From contig NZ_JACFSZ010000010.1 in the NCBI RefSeq assembly GCF_014805525.1, forward strand, positions 62,001 through 126,000: a stretch of DNA of 64,000 nucleotides. Reading direction: 5' to 3'. A program made the translations under genes and the position numbers. This stretch comes from Rhabdothermincola sediminis (GTDB lineage: Bacteria > Actinomycetota > Acidimicrobiia > Acidimicrobiales > Acidimicrobilacustridaceae). The stretch's first letter is position 1; each line of letters starts with the position of its first letter. A model generated the notes under the pieces. That model was not told where the DNA came from. It did not search any database and saw only the letters and a list, made by a program, of their open reading frames with translations. Shown piece after piece: positions 43,035 through 54,009 of the stretch.

Positions 43035-43718
43035 ATGAACAACGATTCCCTCTACGTGGTCGACGACGTCCCGGGCGAGTTCGCCGAACGGGTCATCGAG
43101 GCGTTCCATGCCCGGCCCGGCGAGACGTTCTCGATCGCCCTCTCCGGCGGTGAGACCGCGCGGCGTTGCTACGAGCGCCTGGCAGCCGTCGGCGACATGC
43201 AGATCGACTGGTGGAAGGTCGACGTGTACTGGGGTGACGAGCGGTGCGTCCCTCTCGACGACGAGGCGTCCAACTACCGCCTGGCGCGCGAAGCCCTCCT
43301 CGATCGGGTCGGCGCGGCCAACGCCACCTACCCCATGCGTTGCGACGAGGGACCCGACCCGTACCAGTTGCGGGTCGGTGAGCTCGGCCGGTTCGACCTC
43401 GTGCATCTCGGGCTGGGCCCGGATGGCCACACGGCCTCGCTGTTCCCCGGCTCGCCCGCACTCGAGGCCGACCCCGGGCGGCTGGTGGCGATGAACGACG
43501 ATCCCTCCGGTCGCAACCCCCATCGACGCATGACCCTGACCTACGCGGGCATCGCCCGCGCTCGACTCGTCCTCTTCACGGTGGAGGGCGAGGGCAAGCG
43601 CGACGCCCTCCACCGGGTCATGTCGGGCGATCCGACCGCACCGGCGAGCGCCGTGCGGGCGGAGCGGGTGGTGTGGCTCGCGGACCGTGCAGCCGCTGGC
43701 GACCTGACGGGTGACTGA
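43035..43718 (+). CDS. pgl: 6-phosphogluconolactonase
   Basis: 227 residues. It has IALSGGETARRCYERLA, VYWGDERCVPLDDEASNYR, and HLGLGPDGHTASLFPGS, the substrate-binding and catalytic motifs of the DevB/Pgl family. It hydrolyses 6-phosphogluconolactone in the oxidative pentose phosphate pathway. Its usual neighbours zwf and opcA, which sit between tal and pgl in many actinobacteria, are absent here. Confidence 0.94.
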   Translation: MNNDSLYVVDDVPGEFAERVIEAFHARPGETFSIALSGGETARRCYERLAAVGDMQIDWWKVDVYWGDERCVPLDDEASNYRLAREALLDRVGAANATYPMRCDEGPDPYQLRVGELGRFDLVHLGLGPDGHTASLFPGSPALEADPGRLVAMNDDPSGRNPHRRMTLTYAGIARARLVLFTVEGEGKRDALHRVMSGDPTAPASAVRAERVVWLADRAAAGDLTGD

Positions 43719-43772
43719 CCCGATGGTCTGCGGAGGTCTCCTGGCGCCGAGCTGCCAGTAGTGTCACCCGTC

Positions 43773-46118
43773 ATGACCGATGAGCTTCTCCGTCTCCCTC
43801 TCGGCGAGCTCATGCGTCGGGCCCGAGCGGTTCGCGATGCCACCACCGGGACCAGGCTCACCTACTCCCCGAAGGTGTTCATCCCCCTGACGATGCTCTG
43901 CCGCGACCGTTGCGGCTACTGCACGTTCGCGCAGCCTCCGGCACGGCTCGACCGGCCCTATCTCGATCCCGCGGAGGTTCTGCGCATCGCGCGGGCCGGG
44001 GCCCGGGTCGGCTGCCACGAGGCCCTGTTCACCCTCGGCGAGCGACCCGAGGAGCGCTATCCGGTGGCACGCGACTGGCTCCACCAGCACGGCTACGACT
44101 CGACCGTGGCGTACCTGGCGGCGATGTGCGAGCTGGTCGTGGAGGAGGTGGGGCTGCTCCCCCATGCCAACGCCGGGGCGCTGTTCCCCGATGAGCTGGC
44201 GCTGCTGCGGCGGGTCGCTCCCTCGCAGGGGATGATGATCGAGTCCCTCAACCCGTCGCTCACGTGCCATCGCGGGGCACCGGACAAAGATCCGCAGCGA
44301 CGCTTGGCGACCCTCGAGGCGGCCGGGGCGCTGGCCATCCCGTTCACGACGGGCATCCTCGTTGGCATCGGGGAATCGCGCTCGGACCGCCTCGTAGCCC
44401 TGCGAGCCATCGCCGATGCGCACCTCCGGCACGGTCACGTGCAGGAGGTGATCGTCCAGAACTTCCTGCCCAAGCCCGGCACCGCCATGCAGGCCGCGCC
44501 CGCCTGCCCCACGGAGGAGTACCTCGAGGCCATCGCCCTGGCCCGCCTCGTCCTGCCCCCCGACGTGCGGGTCCAGGCACCTCCCAACCTCTCCGACGAT
44601 CTCGGCGCCCTGATCGATGCCGGCATCGACGACTGGGGCGGGGTCTCGCCGGTCACCGCGGACCACGTCAACCCGGAGCGACCCTGGCCTGCGCTCGATC
44701 AGCTGCGCCGGGCCACCGAAGATCGTGGGTTCACCCTCGCGCCCCGCCTCACCGTGCACCCCCGCTTCGTGGCCGATCCCGAGCCGTGGTTGGACGAGCG
44801 GCTCCGGTTCGCGGTCCTCGACCGCTCCGACGCCGAAGGGCTCGCTCGCGACGATCCGGGCTCCCTCTACGTGCAACGCATCGCCCCCGCACAGCCTGAG
44901 CAGGTCGACGACGGGGTGGAGGTGGTGCACCTCGGCGAGCGCAGCACCGCCTGGTGCGCGGGCGCCAGCCTCGCTCCCCCGCTGCTCCTGCCCGGCGCCC
45001 CGGCGGCCCGTGGTGCCCTCGGCGAGGTCCTCGCCGGGGTGCTGCTCGGCCAGGAGGTCGGCGTCGAGGAGATCGTGACGTTGTTCTCAGCCCGAGGGCG
45101 CGAGGTGGTGGCGGTGGCCGAGGTCGCCGATCAGCTCAGGCAGGACGCCGTGGGCGAGACGGTGACGTTCGTGCGCAACCGGAACATCAACTACACGAAC
45201 GTGTGCACGTTCAAGTGCCGGTTCTGCGGCTTCTCCAAGGGACCCCTCTCCCTCAACCTCCGGGGGACGCCATACCTGCTCACCCTGGACGACATCGCGG
45301 CCCGGGCGGCCGAAGCCCAGGCACTCGGCGCGACCGAGATCTGCCTGCAGGGCGGCATCCACCCCGACTTCGACGGCGAGTACTACCTCGAGGTGACCAA
45401 GGCGGTGGCGGCTGCCGCCCCGGGGATCCACATCCACGGCTTCACCGCCCTCGAGGTCACCGAGGGGGCCCGGCGTCTCGGGGAGCCGCTGCCCGCCTAC
45501 CTGCGCCGCCTGAAGGAGGCCGGGTTGTGCACGCTCCCGGGAACCGCTGCAGAGATCCTCGACGACGAGATCCGGGACGTCATCTGCCCCGACAAGGTCA
45601 CCACGGACGAGTGGCTCGACGCCCACCGTGCGGCCCATGAGGTCGGCCTGCGCTCGAACGTGACGATCATGTTCGGCACGATCGAGAAGCCGCTGCACTG
45701 GGCGCGCCACCTGGTGCGAACCCGGGCTCTGCAACAGGAGACCGGTGGGTTCACCGAGTTCGTCCCCCTCCCGTTCGTCCACATGGCTGCCCCGCTCTAC
45801 CTGCAACGCCGGTCGCGGCGGGGGCCGACGTTCCGGGAGGCGCTGCTCATGCACGCCGTCGGCCGGATCGCCTACCGCGGAGCCATCGACAACGTGCAGG
45901 TCTCCTGGGTGAAGCTCGGTCCGGCCGGGGCGGCACAGGCGTTGCAGGCCGGCGCCAACGACCTGGGCGGCACGCTCATGAACGAGAACATCTCCCGCGC
46001 CGCCGGCGCGACGCACGGGCAGGGCATGGAGGAGGAGCAGTTCCGGGCCCTGGTGGAACCGCTGGGCCGCCCGCTGGAACCACGCACCACCGTGTACGGG
46101 CGCGTGGCGGTGGCCTGA
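43773..46118 (+). CDS. fbiC: bifunctional FO synthase FbiC (CofG-CofH fusion)
   Basis: 781 residues with two radical-SAM domains: the first has CRDRCGYC near residue 45 (CofG half) and the second CTFKCRFC near residue 475 (CofH half). GETVTFVRNRNINYTNVC and NENISRAAGATHGQ are CofH motifs. FbiC joins a pyrimidine from riboflavin synthesis with tyrosine to make FO, the deazaflavin core of cofactor F420. A GTG four codons upstream is an alternative start. It implies an F420-using organism. Confidence 0.96.
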   Translation: MTDELLRLPLGELMRRARAVRDATTGTRLTYSPKVFIPLTMLCRDRCGYCTFAQPPARLDRPYLDPAEVLRIARAGARVGCHEALFTLGERPEERYPVARDWLHQHGYDSTVAYLAAMCELVVEEVGLLPHANAGALFPDELALLRRVAPSQGMMIESLNPSLTCHRGAPDKDPQRRLATLEAAGALAIPFTTGILVGIGESRSDRLVALRAIADAHLRHGHVQEVIVQNFLPKPGTAMQAAPACPTEEYLEAIALARLVLPPDVRVQAPPNLSDDLGALIDAGIDDWGGVSPVTADHVNPERPWPALDQLRRATEDRGFTLAPRLTVHPRFVADPEPWLDERLRFAVLDRSDAEGLARDDPGSLYVQRIAPAQPEQVDDGVEVVHLGERSTAWCAGASLAPPLLLPGAPAARGALGEVLAGVLLGQEVGVEEIVTLFSARGREVVAVAEVADQLRQDAVGETVTFVRNRNINYTNVCTFKCRFCGFSKGPLSLNLRGTPYLLTLDDIAARAAEAQALGATEICLQGGIHPDFDGEYYLEVTKAVAAAAPGIHIHGFTALEVTEGARRLGEPLPAYLRRLKEAGLCTLPGTAAEILDDEIRDVICPDKVTTDEWLDAHRAAHEVGLRSNVTIMFGTIEKPLHWARHLVRTRALQQETGGFTEFVPLPFVHMAAPLYLQRRSRRGPTFREALLMHAVGRIAYRGAIDNVQVSWVKLGPAGAAQALQAGANDLGGTLMNENISRAAGATHGQGMEEEQFRALVEPLGRPLEPRTTVYGRVAVA

Positions 46119-46119
46119 G

Positions 46120-47163
46120 GTGGCACGACGCGCCCCCTACCGCACCGGTGACCCCTCGCTCGACGCACGCATCGCGGAGCTGCTCGAGGAGGCGGGGATC
46201 AGCCGCGACGAAGACCTGGTGTTCGAGATGCTGGTGTCGGCCCTGCGCATCGGCCGGGAATCGGCCAGCCGCGGCGACCTCAAGCTGGTGAATGCCGCGC
46301 TCAAGGAGCTGCGGTATTCCTTTCTCGTCTTCGAACCGTATGCCTCGGTCCCCAAGGTGTCGATCTTCGGCTCGGCCCGCATCCGCAGGGATGACCCGGC
46401 TTACGAGGTGGCCATGCGGTTCGGCCGTCAGATGGCCGAACAGGACTGGATGGTCATCACCGGAGCCGGGCCGGGGATCATGGAGGCCGGCATCGAGGGC
46501 GCGGGGGCCGAGCGGGCATTCGGCGTGAACATCCTGCTGCCTTTCGAGAACGAGCCGACCGCCCTGCTCGCCGGGGATCCCAAGCTCATCAACTACCGGT
46601 ACTTCTTCACGCGCAAGCTCACCTTCATGAAGGAGTCGAAGGCGTTCGCGCTGCTCCCCGGTGGTTTCGGCACCCTGGACGAGGCGTTCGAGTTGCTCAC
46701 CCTCATGCAGACGGGACGCTCGCCCATCTGCCCCGTGGTGCTGATCGCCCCCGAGGGTTCGACCTACTGGCAGACGTGGCTGCAGTTCATCGAGAACGAG
46801 CTACTGGGCCCCAGAGCGCTGATCGGCCCGGACGATCTCTGCCTGGTCCGGGTGTGCAGCACCGTCGAGGATGCGGTGGCGGAGATCACCCACTTCTACT
46901 CCCGCTACCACTCGATGCGGGTCGTGGGACGCCGGCTGGTGGTGCGGCTCAGGACACCGGTCGACGAGCGTGAGCTGGCCGAGCTCAACGAGCAGTTCGC
47001 CGACATCGTGGTCTCGGGGAAGATCGAAGCCGTCGAGGCCTCACCCGCCGAACGGGAGGATGGCGACGTCCCGGACCTGCCACGGATCGCCTTCCAGTTC
47101 AACCGGGTCAACTATGCGCGCCTCCGGCGGCTGATCGATGCGCTCAACGGCCCGCGTAGCTGA
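46120..47163 (+). CDS. LOG-family Rossmann-fold protein (nucleoside-5'-monophosphate phosphoribohydrolase-like)
   Basis: 347 residues from a GTG one base after the fbiC stop. The LOG core (about 80-260) has VSIFGSARI, VITGAGPGIMEAGIEGA and the PGGFGTLDE motif that binds the nucleotide phosphoribosyl group. It also has an N-terminal helical extension and a C-terminal region of about 80 residues, making it longer than plant-type LOGs. Nucleotide turnover rather than cytokinin synthesis is likely. Confidence 0.88.
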   Translation: MARRAPYRTGDPSLDARIAELLEEAGISRDEDLVFEMLVSALRIGRESASRGDLKLVNAALKELRYSFLVFEPYASVPKVSIFGSARIRRDDPAYEVAMRFGRQMAEQDWMVITGAGPGIMEAGIEGAGAERAFGVNILLPFENEPTALLAGDPKLINYRYFFTRKLTFMKESKAFALLPGGFGTLDEAFELLTLMQTGRSPICPVVLIAPEGSTYWQTWLQFIENELLGPRALIGPDDLCLVRVCSTVEDAVAEITHFYSRYHSMRVVGRRLVVRLRTPVDERELAELNEQFADIVVSGKIEAVEASPAEREDGDVPDLPRIAFQFNRVNYARLRRLIDALNGPRS

Positions 47164-47181
47164 TCGGTTCGGGCATGGCAC

Positions 47182-47382
47182 TCAATCGCCGTCGTCAGGC
47201 TCTCGCAGGATCGCGGCCGCCTTCTCGACCGCGCGACGGGCGCGGGTGAGCCGCCGCTCGTCGACCGGCAGCTCCGTGCCGCCGGCGTCGACGCACTCGC
47301 GGAGCCGTTCGATCGCCAGGTCCGCCAGCTCCTCGGCGATGACCTCCAGCCGTCCCCGGATGTCGTCGAACTCGCCGGCCAT
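47182..47382 (-). CDS. small helical protein, function unknown
   Basis: 66 residues, charged and predicted helical throughout (FDDIRGRLEVIAEELADLAIERLRE, then LTRARRAVEKAAAIL). Convergent with the LOG gene (18 bases between stops). Conserved-looking small proteins of this kind occur in actinobacteria, but no function is known. Confidence 0.65.
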   Translation of the reverse strand: MAGEFDDIRGRLEVIAEELADLAIERLRECVDAGGTELPVDERRLTRARRAVEKAAAILREPDDGD

Positions 47383-47459
47383 GGCGCATTCCTAGCGCGT
47401 CGCGGCCGGCCCGGCGAGGGGTAACCTCACCGTTGCCCTCGAGCCCGACCTGGAGCGTG

Positions 47460-48182
47460 ATGAGCACCCGAGACATCCACGAATGGTTGTCGTTCGAGTA
47501 CGCCGGCGAGACGTACCTGTTCGACCTGACCTTCCTGGGGAGCTCCTGGTCGTGCATCTACGGCCGGGGGTGCCCGGGCATCGACGAGGCCCCGGCACCC
47601 CAGCTGAGCCTCGGTTGCTGCTCGCACGGCGCCTACTTCACGGACAAGGCCGACCGAAAGCGCACCAAGCAGCTCATCGCCGCGCTGGGGGAGGACGAAT
47701 GGCAGTACAAGGCGGTCGCGGAGGAGCTCGGCGGGGCGATCTACAAGAACGAGGAGGGGGACTGGGTCACACGGGTCGTGGACGGTGCGTGCATCATGCA
47801 GAACCGGGTGGGCTTCGAGGGCGGGGCCGGTTGTGCGCTGCACCTCGCGGCCGTGAACCGGGGCGAACGCTTCATCGACTGGAAGCCCACCGTGTGCTGG
47901 CAAGCTCCCCTCCGCCTCGATTACCACGTCGACGACAACGACCACCTGACGAAGATCCTGCGCGAATGGAAGCGCCGGGACTGGGGCGAGGGAGGCTTCG
48001 ACTTCCACTGGTGGTGCACCGACGACCCACTCGCGTTCACCGGCCGCGAGCCCGTCTACGTCACTCTCCGGGACGAGATCATCGAGATGGTCGGCGAGGA
48101 GCCCTACGCCCGACTGGCCGAGCATCTCGAGCGGCAGGAAGACCGCCTGCTCCCGCATCCAGCACTCAAGAAGCGAGCCTGA
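47460..48182 (+). CDS. Cys-rich protein, possible YkgJ/DUF3109-like metal-binding protein
   Basis: 240 residues from an ATG at 47460. Cysteines cluster in SCIYGRGCPG, LGCCSHGAYF, GACIMQNR, GCALH and TVCWQ, which together suggest bound iron-sulfur or zinc. The pattern recalls YkgJ/DUF3109-type putative Fe-S proteins. Two genes follow in the same direction with gaps of 19 and 10 bases (an McrB-like ATPase and an unknown protein), so the three probably form one operon. Function is unknown. Confidence 0.7.
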   Translation: MSTRDIHEWLSFEYAGETYLFDLTFLGSSWSCIYGRGCPGIDEAPAPQLSLGCCSHGAYFTDKADRKRTKQLIAALGEDEWQYKAVAEELGGAIYKNEEGDWVTRVVDGACIMQNRVGFEGGAGCALHLAAVNRGERFIDWKPTVCWQAPLRLDYHVDDNDHLTKILREWKRRDWGEGGFDFHWWCTDDPLAFTGREPVYVTLRDEIIEMVGEEPYARLAEHLERQEDRLLPHPALKKRA

Positions 48183-48201
48183 CCGCCGACAGGTGACGAG
48201 C

Positions 48202-49137
48202 ATGCACCAATTCACGTCTGAGGAGCTCGAGCGGGCCGCCGAGGAGGCGGGGATGATCTTCCCCCCCTACGTGCTCGACCAGTTGGTCGCGGCGATCGAC
48301 GCCGGCAAGCACGTGATCCTCACGGGGCCCCCGGGGACCGGCAAGACCACCCTGGCGTACCTGGCCGCCGACGTGGCCCGCCGAGCCATGTTCTGCACTG
48401 GCTACCTGCCCACCACAGCCACCAGTGAATGGACGACCTTCGAGACCATCGGTGGCCTGCAGCCCACGCCGGACGGGTTGATCTACCGGCCCGGGTTGTT
48501 CGTGGAGGCCATCGAGAGCGGCCGGTGGCTCGTGATCGACGAGCTCAACCGGTCGAACTTCGACCGGGCATTCGGTCAGCTCTTCACCGTGCTGTCCGGT
48601 TCGGCCGTGGTGCTGCCCTTCAAGCGCAAGGGCCAACCCGATCCGATCTCCCTCGTGCCCTCAGGCGAGGAGCCACCGGAGAAGACCGATGTGATCCGGG
48701 TCCCGGCCAACTGGCGGATCATCGCCACGATGAACGTGTTCGACAAGAACCTGCTGTTCGACATGAGCTACGCGCTCATGCGCCGGTTCGCGTTCATCGA
48801 GGTGGGCACCCCCGACGACCAGGCGTACGAGAAGCTGCTGGCCGGCCCTGGCGAGATCGTGACCAAGCTCCTGCCCCTGCGTCGTTTCCAGGACCTCGGT
48901 CCCGCCGTGTACCTCGACGCCGCCAAGTACGCGGCCCGCCGCGCCAAGGACGGCCCGACCGAGTCGCGACTCATCTACGAGGTCTTCTACGCGTACTTCC
49001 TCCCTCAGTTCGAGGGCATGGAGGACCGCCGGGCCACGACCCTGTACCGCACGGTCGCGCAGCACATGGATCCACCCGAGCAGGCCGAGGTCCAACGCAC
49101 GATCGGTGAGGTCCTCGGGGTCGAGCTGGCAGTCTGA
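48202..49137 (+). CDS. McrB-like AAA+ ATPase
   Basis: 311 residues from an ATG at 48202, with AGG eight bases upstream; a GTG at 48193 is possible. Walker A GPPGTGKT (42-49), Walker B VIDELNR (111-117) and sensor ATMNVFDKN (175-183) with LMRRF are the marks of the McrB/MoxR-like AAA+ clade. McrB proteins are motor subunits of type IV restriction systems, but similar proteins serve other roles. It lies between a Cys-rich protein and a protein with a possible DUF2357-like motif. Confidence 0.85.
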   Translation: MHQFTSEELERAAEEAGMIFPPYVLDQLVAAIDAGKHVILTGPPGTGKTTLAYLAADVARRAMFCTGYLPTTATSEWTTFETIGGLQPTPDGLIYRPGLFVEAIESGRWLVIDELNRSNFDRAFGQLFTVLSGSAVVLPFKRKGQPDPISLVPSGEEPPEKTDVIRVPANWRIIATMNVFDKNLLFDMSYALMRRFAFIEVGTPDDQAYEKLLAGPGEIVTKLLPLRRFQDLGPAVYLDAAKYAARRAKDGPTESRLIYEVFYAYFLPQFEGMEDRRATTLYRTVAQHMDPPEQAEVQRTIGEVLGVELAV

Positions 49138-49147
49138 TCGCGATCCG

Positions 49148-50179
49148 ATGGCGCCACCGGTCGAGATCGAGCCCACGAGCCCGGTGGTCGACGACCCCGT
49201 CGCCGGAGCCTTCGACCGGCTCTGGGAGCGCCTGGCCCGTCCCTTCGAGGTGGTGGGGACGGTCGCGGCGCTGGTCGGGCTCTCCCCCGCGGTCGTGGCA
49301 CAGCTCGTGGGGGTGGTCGTGGCCACCTCCGAGGAGGCCGAGCATCTACTCGATCAGTTCCCGGTGACGGTTCGGTCGCTGGCGACCTCCATCCACACCA
49401 ACGCGGAGCGCTGCATCGGGCAGTTGCGCGGCCCGGTCCTGTGGAGCGAGACCATGTCTGCCCGGGCCTCGAGCTTCGGCGACCCGGACCTGTTCGTGTG
49501 CTCGGCCCCCTCCCGCGCGTACGACATCGATGAGAACCAGGTCCTCGTGGCCGCGCTGGTCGAGGTTCGCGAAGCGGCGAAGTACGCGAGTGAGAGCGTC
49601 GGCGATCGCGGAGCTGACGATCCCCTCATCCGAGCCGCCCGACGGAACGGGCAGGATGCCTCCCGGTTCATCGAACATCCCTCGTTGCAGCGGGTGAGCC
49701 GCAGCCGCCCCAGGGCGCGAGCATTGAAGCGCACCCGGTCGGGCAAGCATCGCAAGACGTACGGGCCCGCGCTGGCCATGCTGGACCGGGCCATGAACCC
49801 CCTCGGCCGCGACGACGTGCGCACCTGGTGCGACGAGCGCACGCGGATGCAGCACTACGCGCTGATGGGCCTGGTGGACCGGCTGGAGCGCGGGGGTCGC
49901 CGGTTGCCCGACTTCCGGGCCGAGCGTGGCGCGCTCTACGCGGGCCCGGTCCAGTACTACCACCCCCGCGGCCTCGGGGCGAGCGGGCAGCTCTCCGGCA
50001 TCGTCGTCGGTCAACTCCTCGTCGACGTCCCGATGCGCCTGCACGACCCTGATCGAGATCGGGCCGAGGCCCAGCTCAAGGCCCGGGCCGGAGGTCGCCG
50101 ATCGATGGTCATCATGGAAGAGGACGACCTCGATCGAGCGATCGAGGTCGCCATCGACCTGGCCCGCCGGGGCCGCTGA
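49148..50179 (+). CDS. possible DUF2357/McrC-like partner of the McrB-like ATPase
   Basis: 343 residues from the ATG at 49148, ten bases after the ATPase stop. Residues 92-140 (LRGPVLWSETMSAR, then SRAYDIDENQVLVAAL) resemble the GRIDW.RT ... DTPENRFL pattern of DUF2357/McrC-type proteins. No PD-(D/E)xK nuclease motif is evident downstream; the C-terminus is charged and helical. The name is inference from motif and neighbour. If the match is wrong, it is a protein of unknown function. Confidence 0.55.
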   Translation: MAPPVEIEPTSPVVDDPVAGAFDRLWERLARPFEVVGTVAALVGLSPAVVAQLVGVVVATSEEAEHLLDQFPVTVRSLATSIHTNAERCIGQLRGPVLWSETMSARASSFGDPDLFVCSAPSRAYDIDENQVLVAALVEVREAAKYASESVGDRGADDPLIRAARRNGQDASRFIEHPSLQRVSRSRPRARALKRTRSGKHRKTYGPALAMLDRAMNPLGRDDVRTWCDERTRMQHYALMGLVDRLERGGRRLPDFRAERGALYAGPVQYYHPRGLGASGQLSGIVVGQLLVDVPMRLHDPDRDRAEAQLKARAGGRRSMVIMEEDDLDRAIEVAIDLARRGR

Positions 50180-50191
50180 GCCCCCGAGCGG

Positions 50192-52015
<1,824 letters not shown>

Positions 52016-52040
52016 GAGCGCGGCGGGATGGTCGGTGAGC

Positions 52041-52226
52041 TCAGGCGGACCAGTCGTCGCGTGAGTCCTCGTTGAGGCACCACGACTTGTGATCGTGGCC
52101 GGGCTCGGCCCCGCACTCGGGGCAGGGCTCGGCGTCTCGAGCGTCGAGCAGAGCGTCCAGATCGCCTTCGGTGCTGCGTTTCAGTGCTCGGGCTTCCTCG
52201 AAGCGCCGATGACGCCCCTTCTTCAC
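52041..52226 (-). CDS. small zinc-finger-like protein, function unknown
   Basis: 61 residues: a basic N-terminus, a charged helix, then [16 protein letters not shown], which could bind one zinc through three Cys and His. It lies 25 bases upstream of typA on the same strand and is probably cotranscribed with it. No family was recognised. Confidence 0.65.
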   Translation of the reverse strand: MKKGRHRRFEEARALKRSTEGDLDALLDARDAEPCPECGAEPGHDHKSWCLNEDSRDDWSA

Positions 52227-52381
52227 GGGCCAAACTCCCGATCGACTGCGGACAGTTCGGACAGTCTATCCCCGCCGTGGTGGTCTCCGACGAACTCCAC
52301 GCCCTCCCGAGACTTTCGTGTGATTTCGTATGCGCTCGTGTGTGTACGCACCCCACACCCTCGGAGCCGTAGGATCGGAGC

Positions 52382-53938
52382 GTGAGCGAGCCGCCTTGGT
52401 GGAAGACCTCGGTCGTGTACCAGATCTATCCCCGATCCTTCTGCGACACGAACGGCGACGGGGTGGGCGACCTGGCGGGGATCCGCCGGCACCTCGATCA
52501 CCTGGAGTGGTTGGGTGTCGACGCCATCTGGCTCTCGCCCTTCTACCGCTCACCGATGGCGGACTTCGGCTACGACATCAGCGACTACTGCGACGTGGAC
52601 CCGCTGTTCGGCACGCTCGCCGACTTCGACGCCCTGGTCGAGGATGCGCACGACCGAGGCATCCGCATCATCGTCGACTGGGTGCCCAACCACACCTCGG
52701 ACCAGCACCCGTGGTTCGTCGAGTCCCGCTCGGGGCGGGACAACCCCAGACGTGACTGGTATCTCTGGCGCGATCCGGCGCCCGGCGGTGGCCCCCCGAA
52801 CAACTGGGTGGCGGCGTTCACCGGAGGTCCCGCATGGACCTACGACGACGCGACCGGGCAGTACTACCTGCACTCCTTCCTCCCCGCGCAGCCCGATCTG
52901 AACTGGGCGAACCCCGAGGTGGTGGAGGCGATGCACGACGTGCTGCGGTTCTGGCTCGACCGGGGTGTCGACGGTTTCCGGGTCGACGTGGTCCACCTCA
53001 TCGGCAAGGCCCCTGACCTGCCCGACGACCCCGAGGAGTACCTCCCGATCCCCCATTCCGGCCTCAACCACCGCCCCGAGACCCACGAGCTGCTCCGAGG
53101 GCTCCGCCGACTCCTCGATTCCTATCCCGGCGACCGCATGATGGTCGGAGAGGTCTACCTCCTCGACACGACGATGGTGGCCACCTACTACGGATCGGGC
53201 GACGAGCTGCACCTGGCCTTCAACTTCCCGCCGCTGTACACGCCCTGGGACGCCGAACGCTGGCGTTCCCAGATCGAGATCGTGAGCCGGGAGCTGGACC
53301 CTATCGGCGCGTGGCCCACCTGGGTGCTCTCGAACCACGACAACAAGCGGCACCGCACCCGCTACGGGGGAAGCGAGGCGAGAGCGCGGGCCGCGGCCGT
53401 GCTGCTCCTCGGGTTGCGGGGCACACCGTTCCTCTACGCGGGCGAGGAGCTGGGCCTAGAGGACGCGGTGGTGCCCGACGATCGGGTGGTGGATCCCGGA
53501 GGTCGGGACGGGTGCCGGGCGCCGATCCCGTGGGAACCCGCACCGCCCCACGGCTGGGCCGGCGCCGATCCGTGGTTGCCGTGGCCACCGGAGCCAGGAA
53601 CCCGGAACGTTGTGAGTGAGCGGGAGGACCCTGCCTCCATCCTGCACCTCTACCGGCGTCTGCTCGCGGCCCGACGCCGCTCCCCCTCCCTCCGGGAGGG
53701 TGACCTGTCCCTGATCGATGCCCCGCCGGGAGTGCTCGCCTGGCGACGCGCACACCAGTCGGGGGATGAACGGGTCCTCATCGTCAACTTCTCCGCCGAA
53801 CGGGTGACCATGCCGCCATCCGGCCTCAGCGGGCTGGTCGAGGTGGCGAGCGACGGCTCAGGGGAGGGCGCCCTGTTCACGGGCGAGGTCGGCCCGGATC
53901 AGGCGCTGCTGATCGACCCCGGCGCCACCGCATCGTGA
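52382..53938 (+). CDS. GH13 alpha-glucosidase/oligo-1,6-glucosidase-type enzyme
   Basis: 518 residues from a GTG at 52382. The (beta/alpha)8 motifs are DWVPNHTSD, GFRVDVVH (nucleophile Asp), VGEVY (acid-base Glu) and LSNHDN (transition-state Asp). VYQIYPRSFCDTNGDGVGDL and QPDLNWANPEV are typical of the alpha-glucosidase/isomaltase branch. No signal peptide, so intracellular breakdown of short alpha-glucans or sucrose-like sugars is likely. Confidence 0.93.
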   Translation: MSEPPWWKTSVVYQIYPRSFCDTNGDGVGDLAGIRRHLDHLEWLGVDAIWLSPFYRSPMADFGYDISDYCDVDPLFGTLADFDALVEDAHDRGIRIIVDWVPNHTSDQHPWFVESRSGRDNPRRDWYLWRDPAPGGGPPNNWVAAFTGGPAWTYDDATGQYYLHSFLPAQPDLNWANPEVVEAMHDVLRFWLDRGVDGFRVDVVHLIGKAPDLPDDPEEYLPIPHSGLNHRPETHELLRGLRRLLDSYPGDRMMVGEVYLLDTTMVATYYGSGDELHLAFNFPPLYTPWDAERWRSQIEIVSRELDPIGAWPTWVLSNHDNKRHRTRYGGSEARARAAAVLLLGLRGTPFLYAGEELGLEDAVVPDDRVVDPGGRDGCRAPIPWEPAPPHGWAGADPWLPWPPEPGTRNVVSEREDPASILHLYRRLLAARRRSPSLREGDLSLIDAPPGVLAWRRAHQSGDERVLIVNFSAERVTMPPSGLSGLVEVASDGSGEGALFTGEVGPDQALLIDPGATAS

Positions 53939-54009
53939 ACCGCTAGGTCGAGCGCGGCCAGGGCAAGGGTTCGACCGCGCAAACCGGCCCGCTCGGAGTG
54001 ACCAACCCC

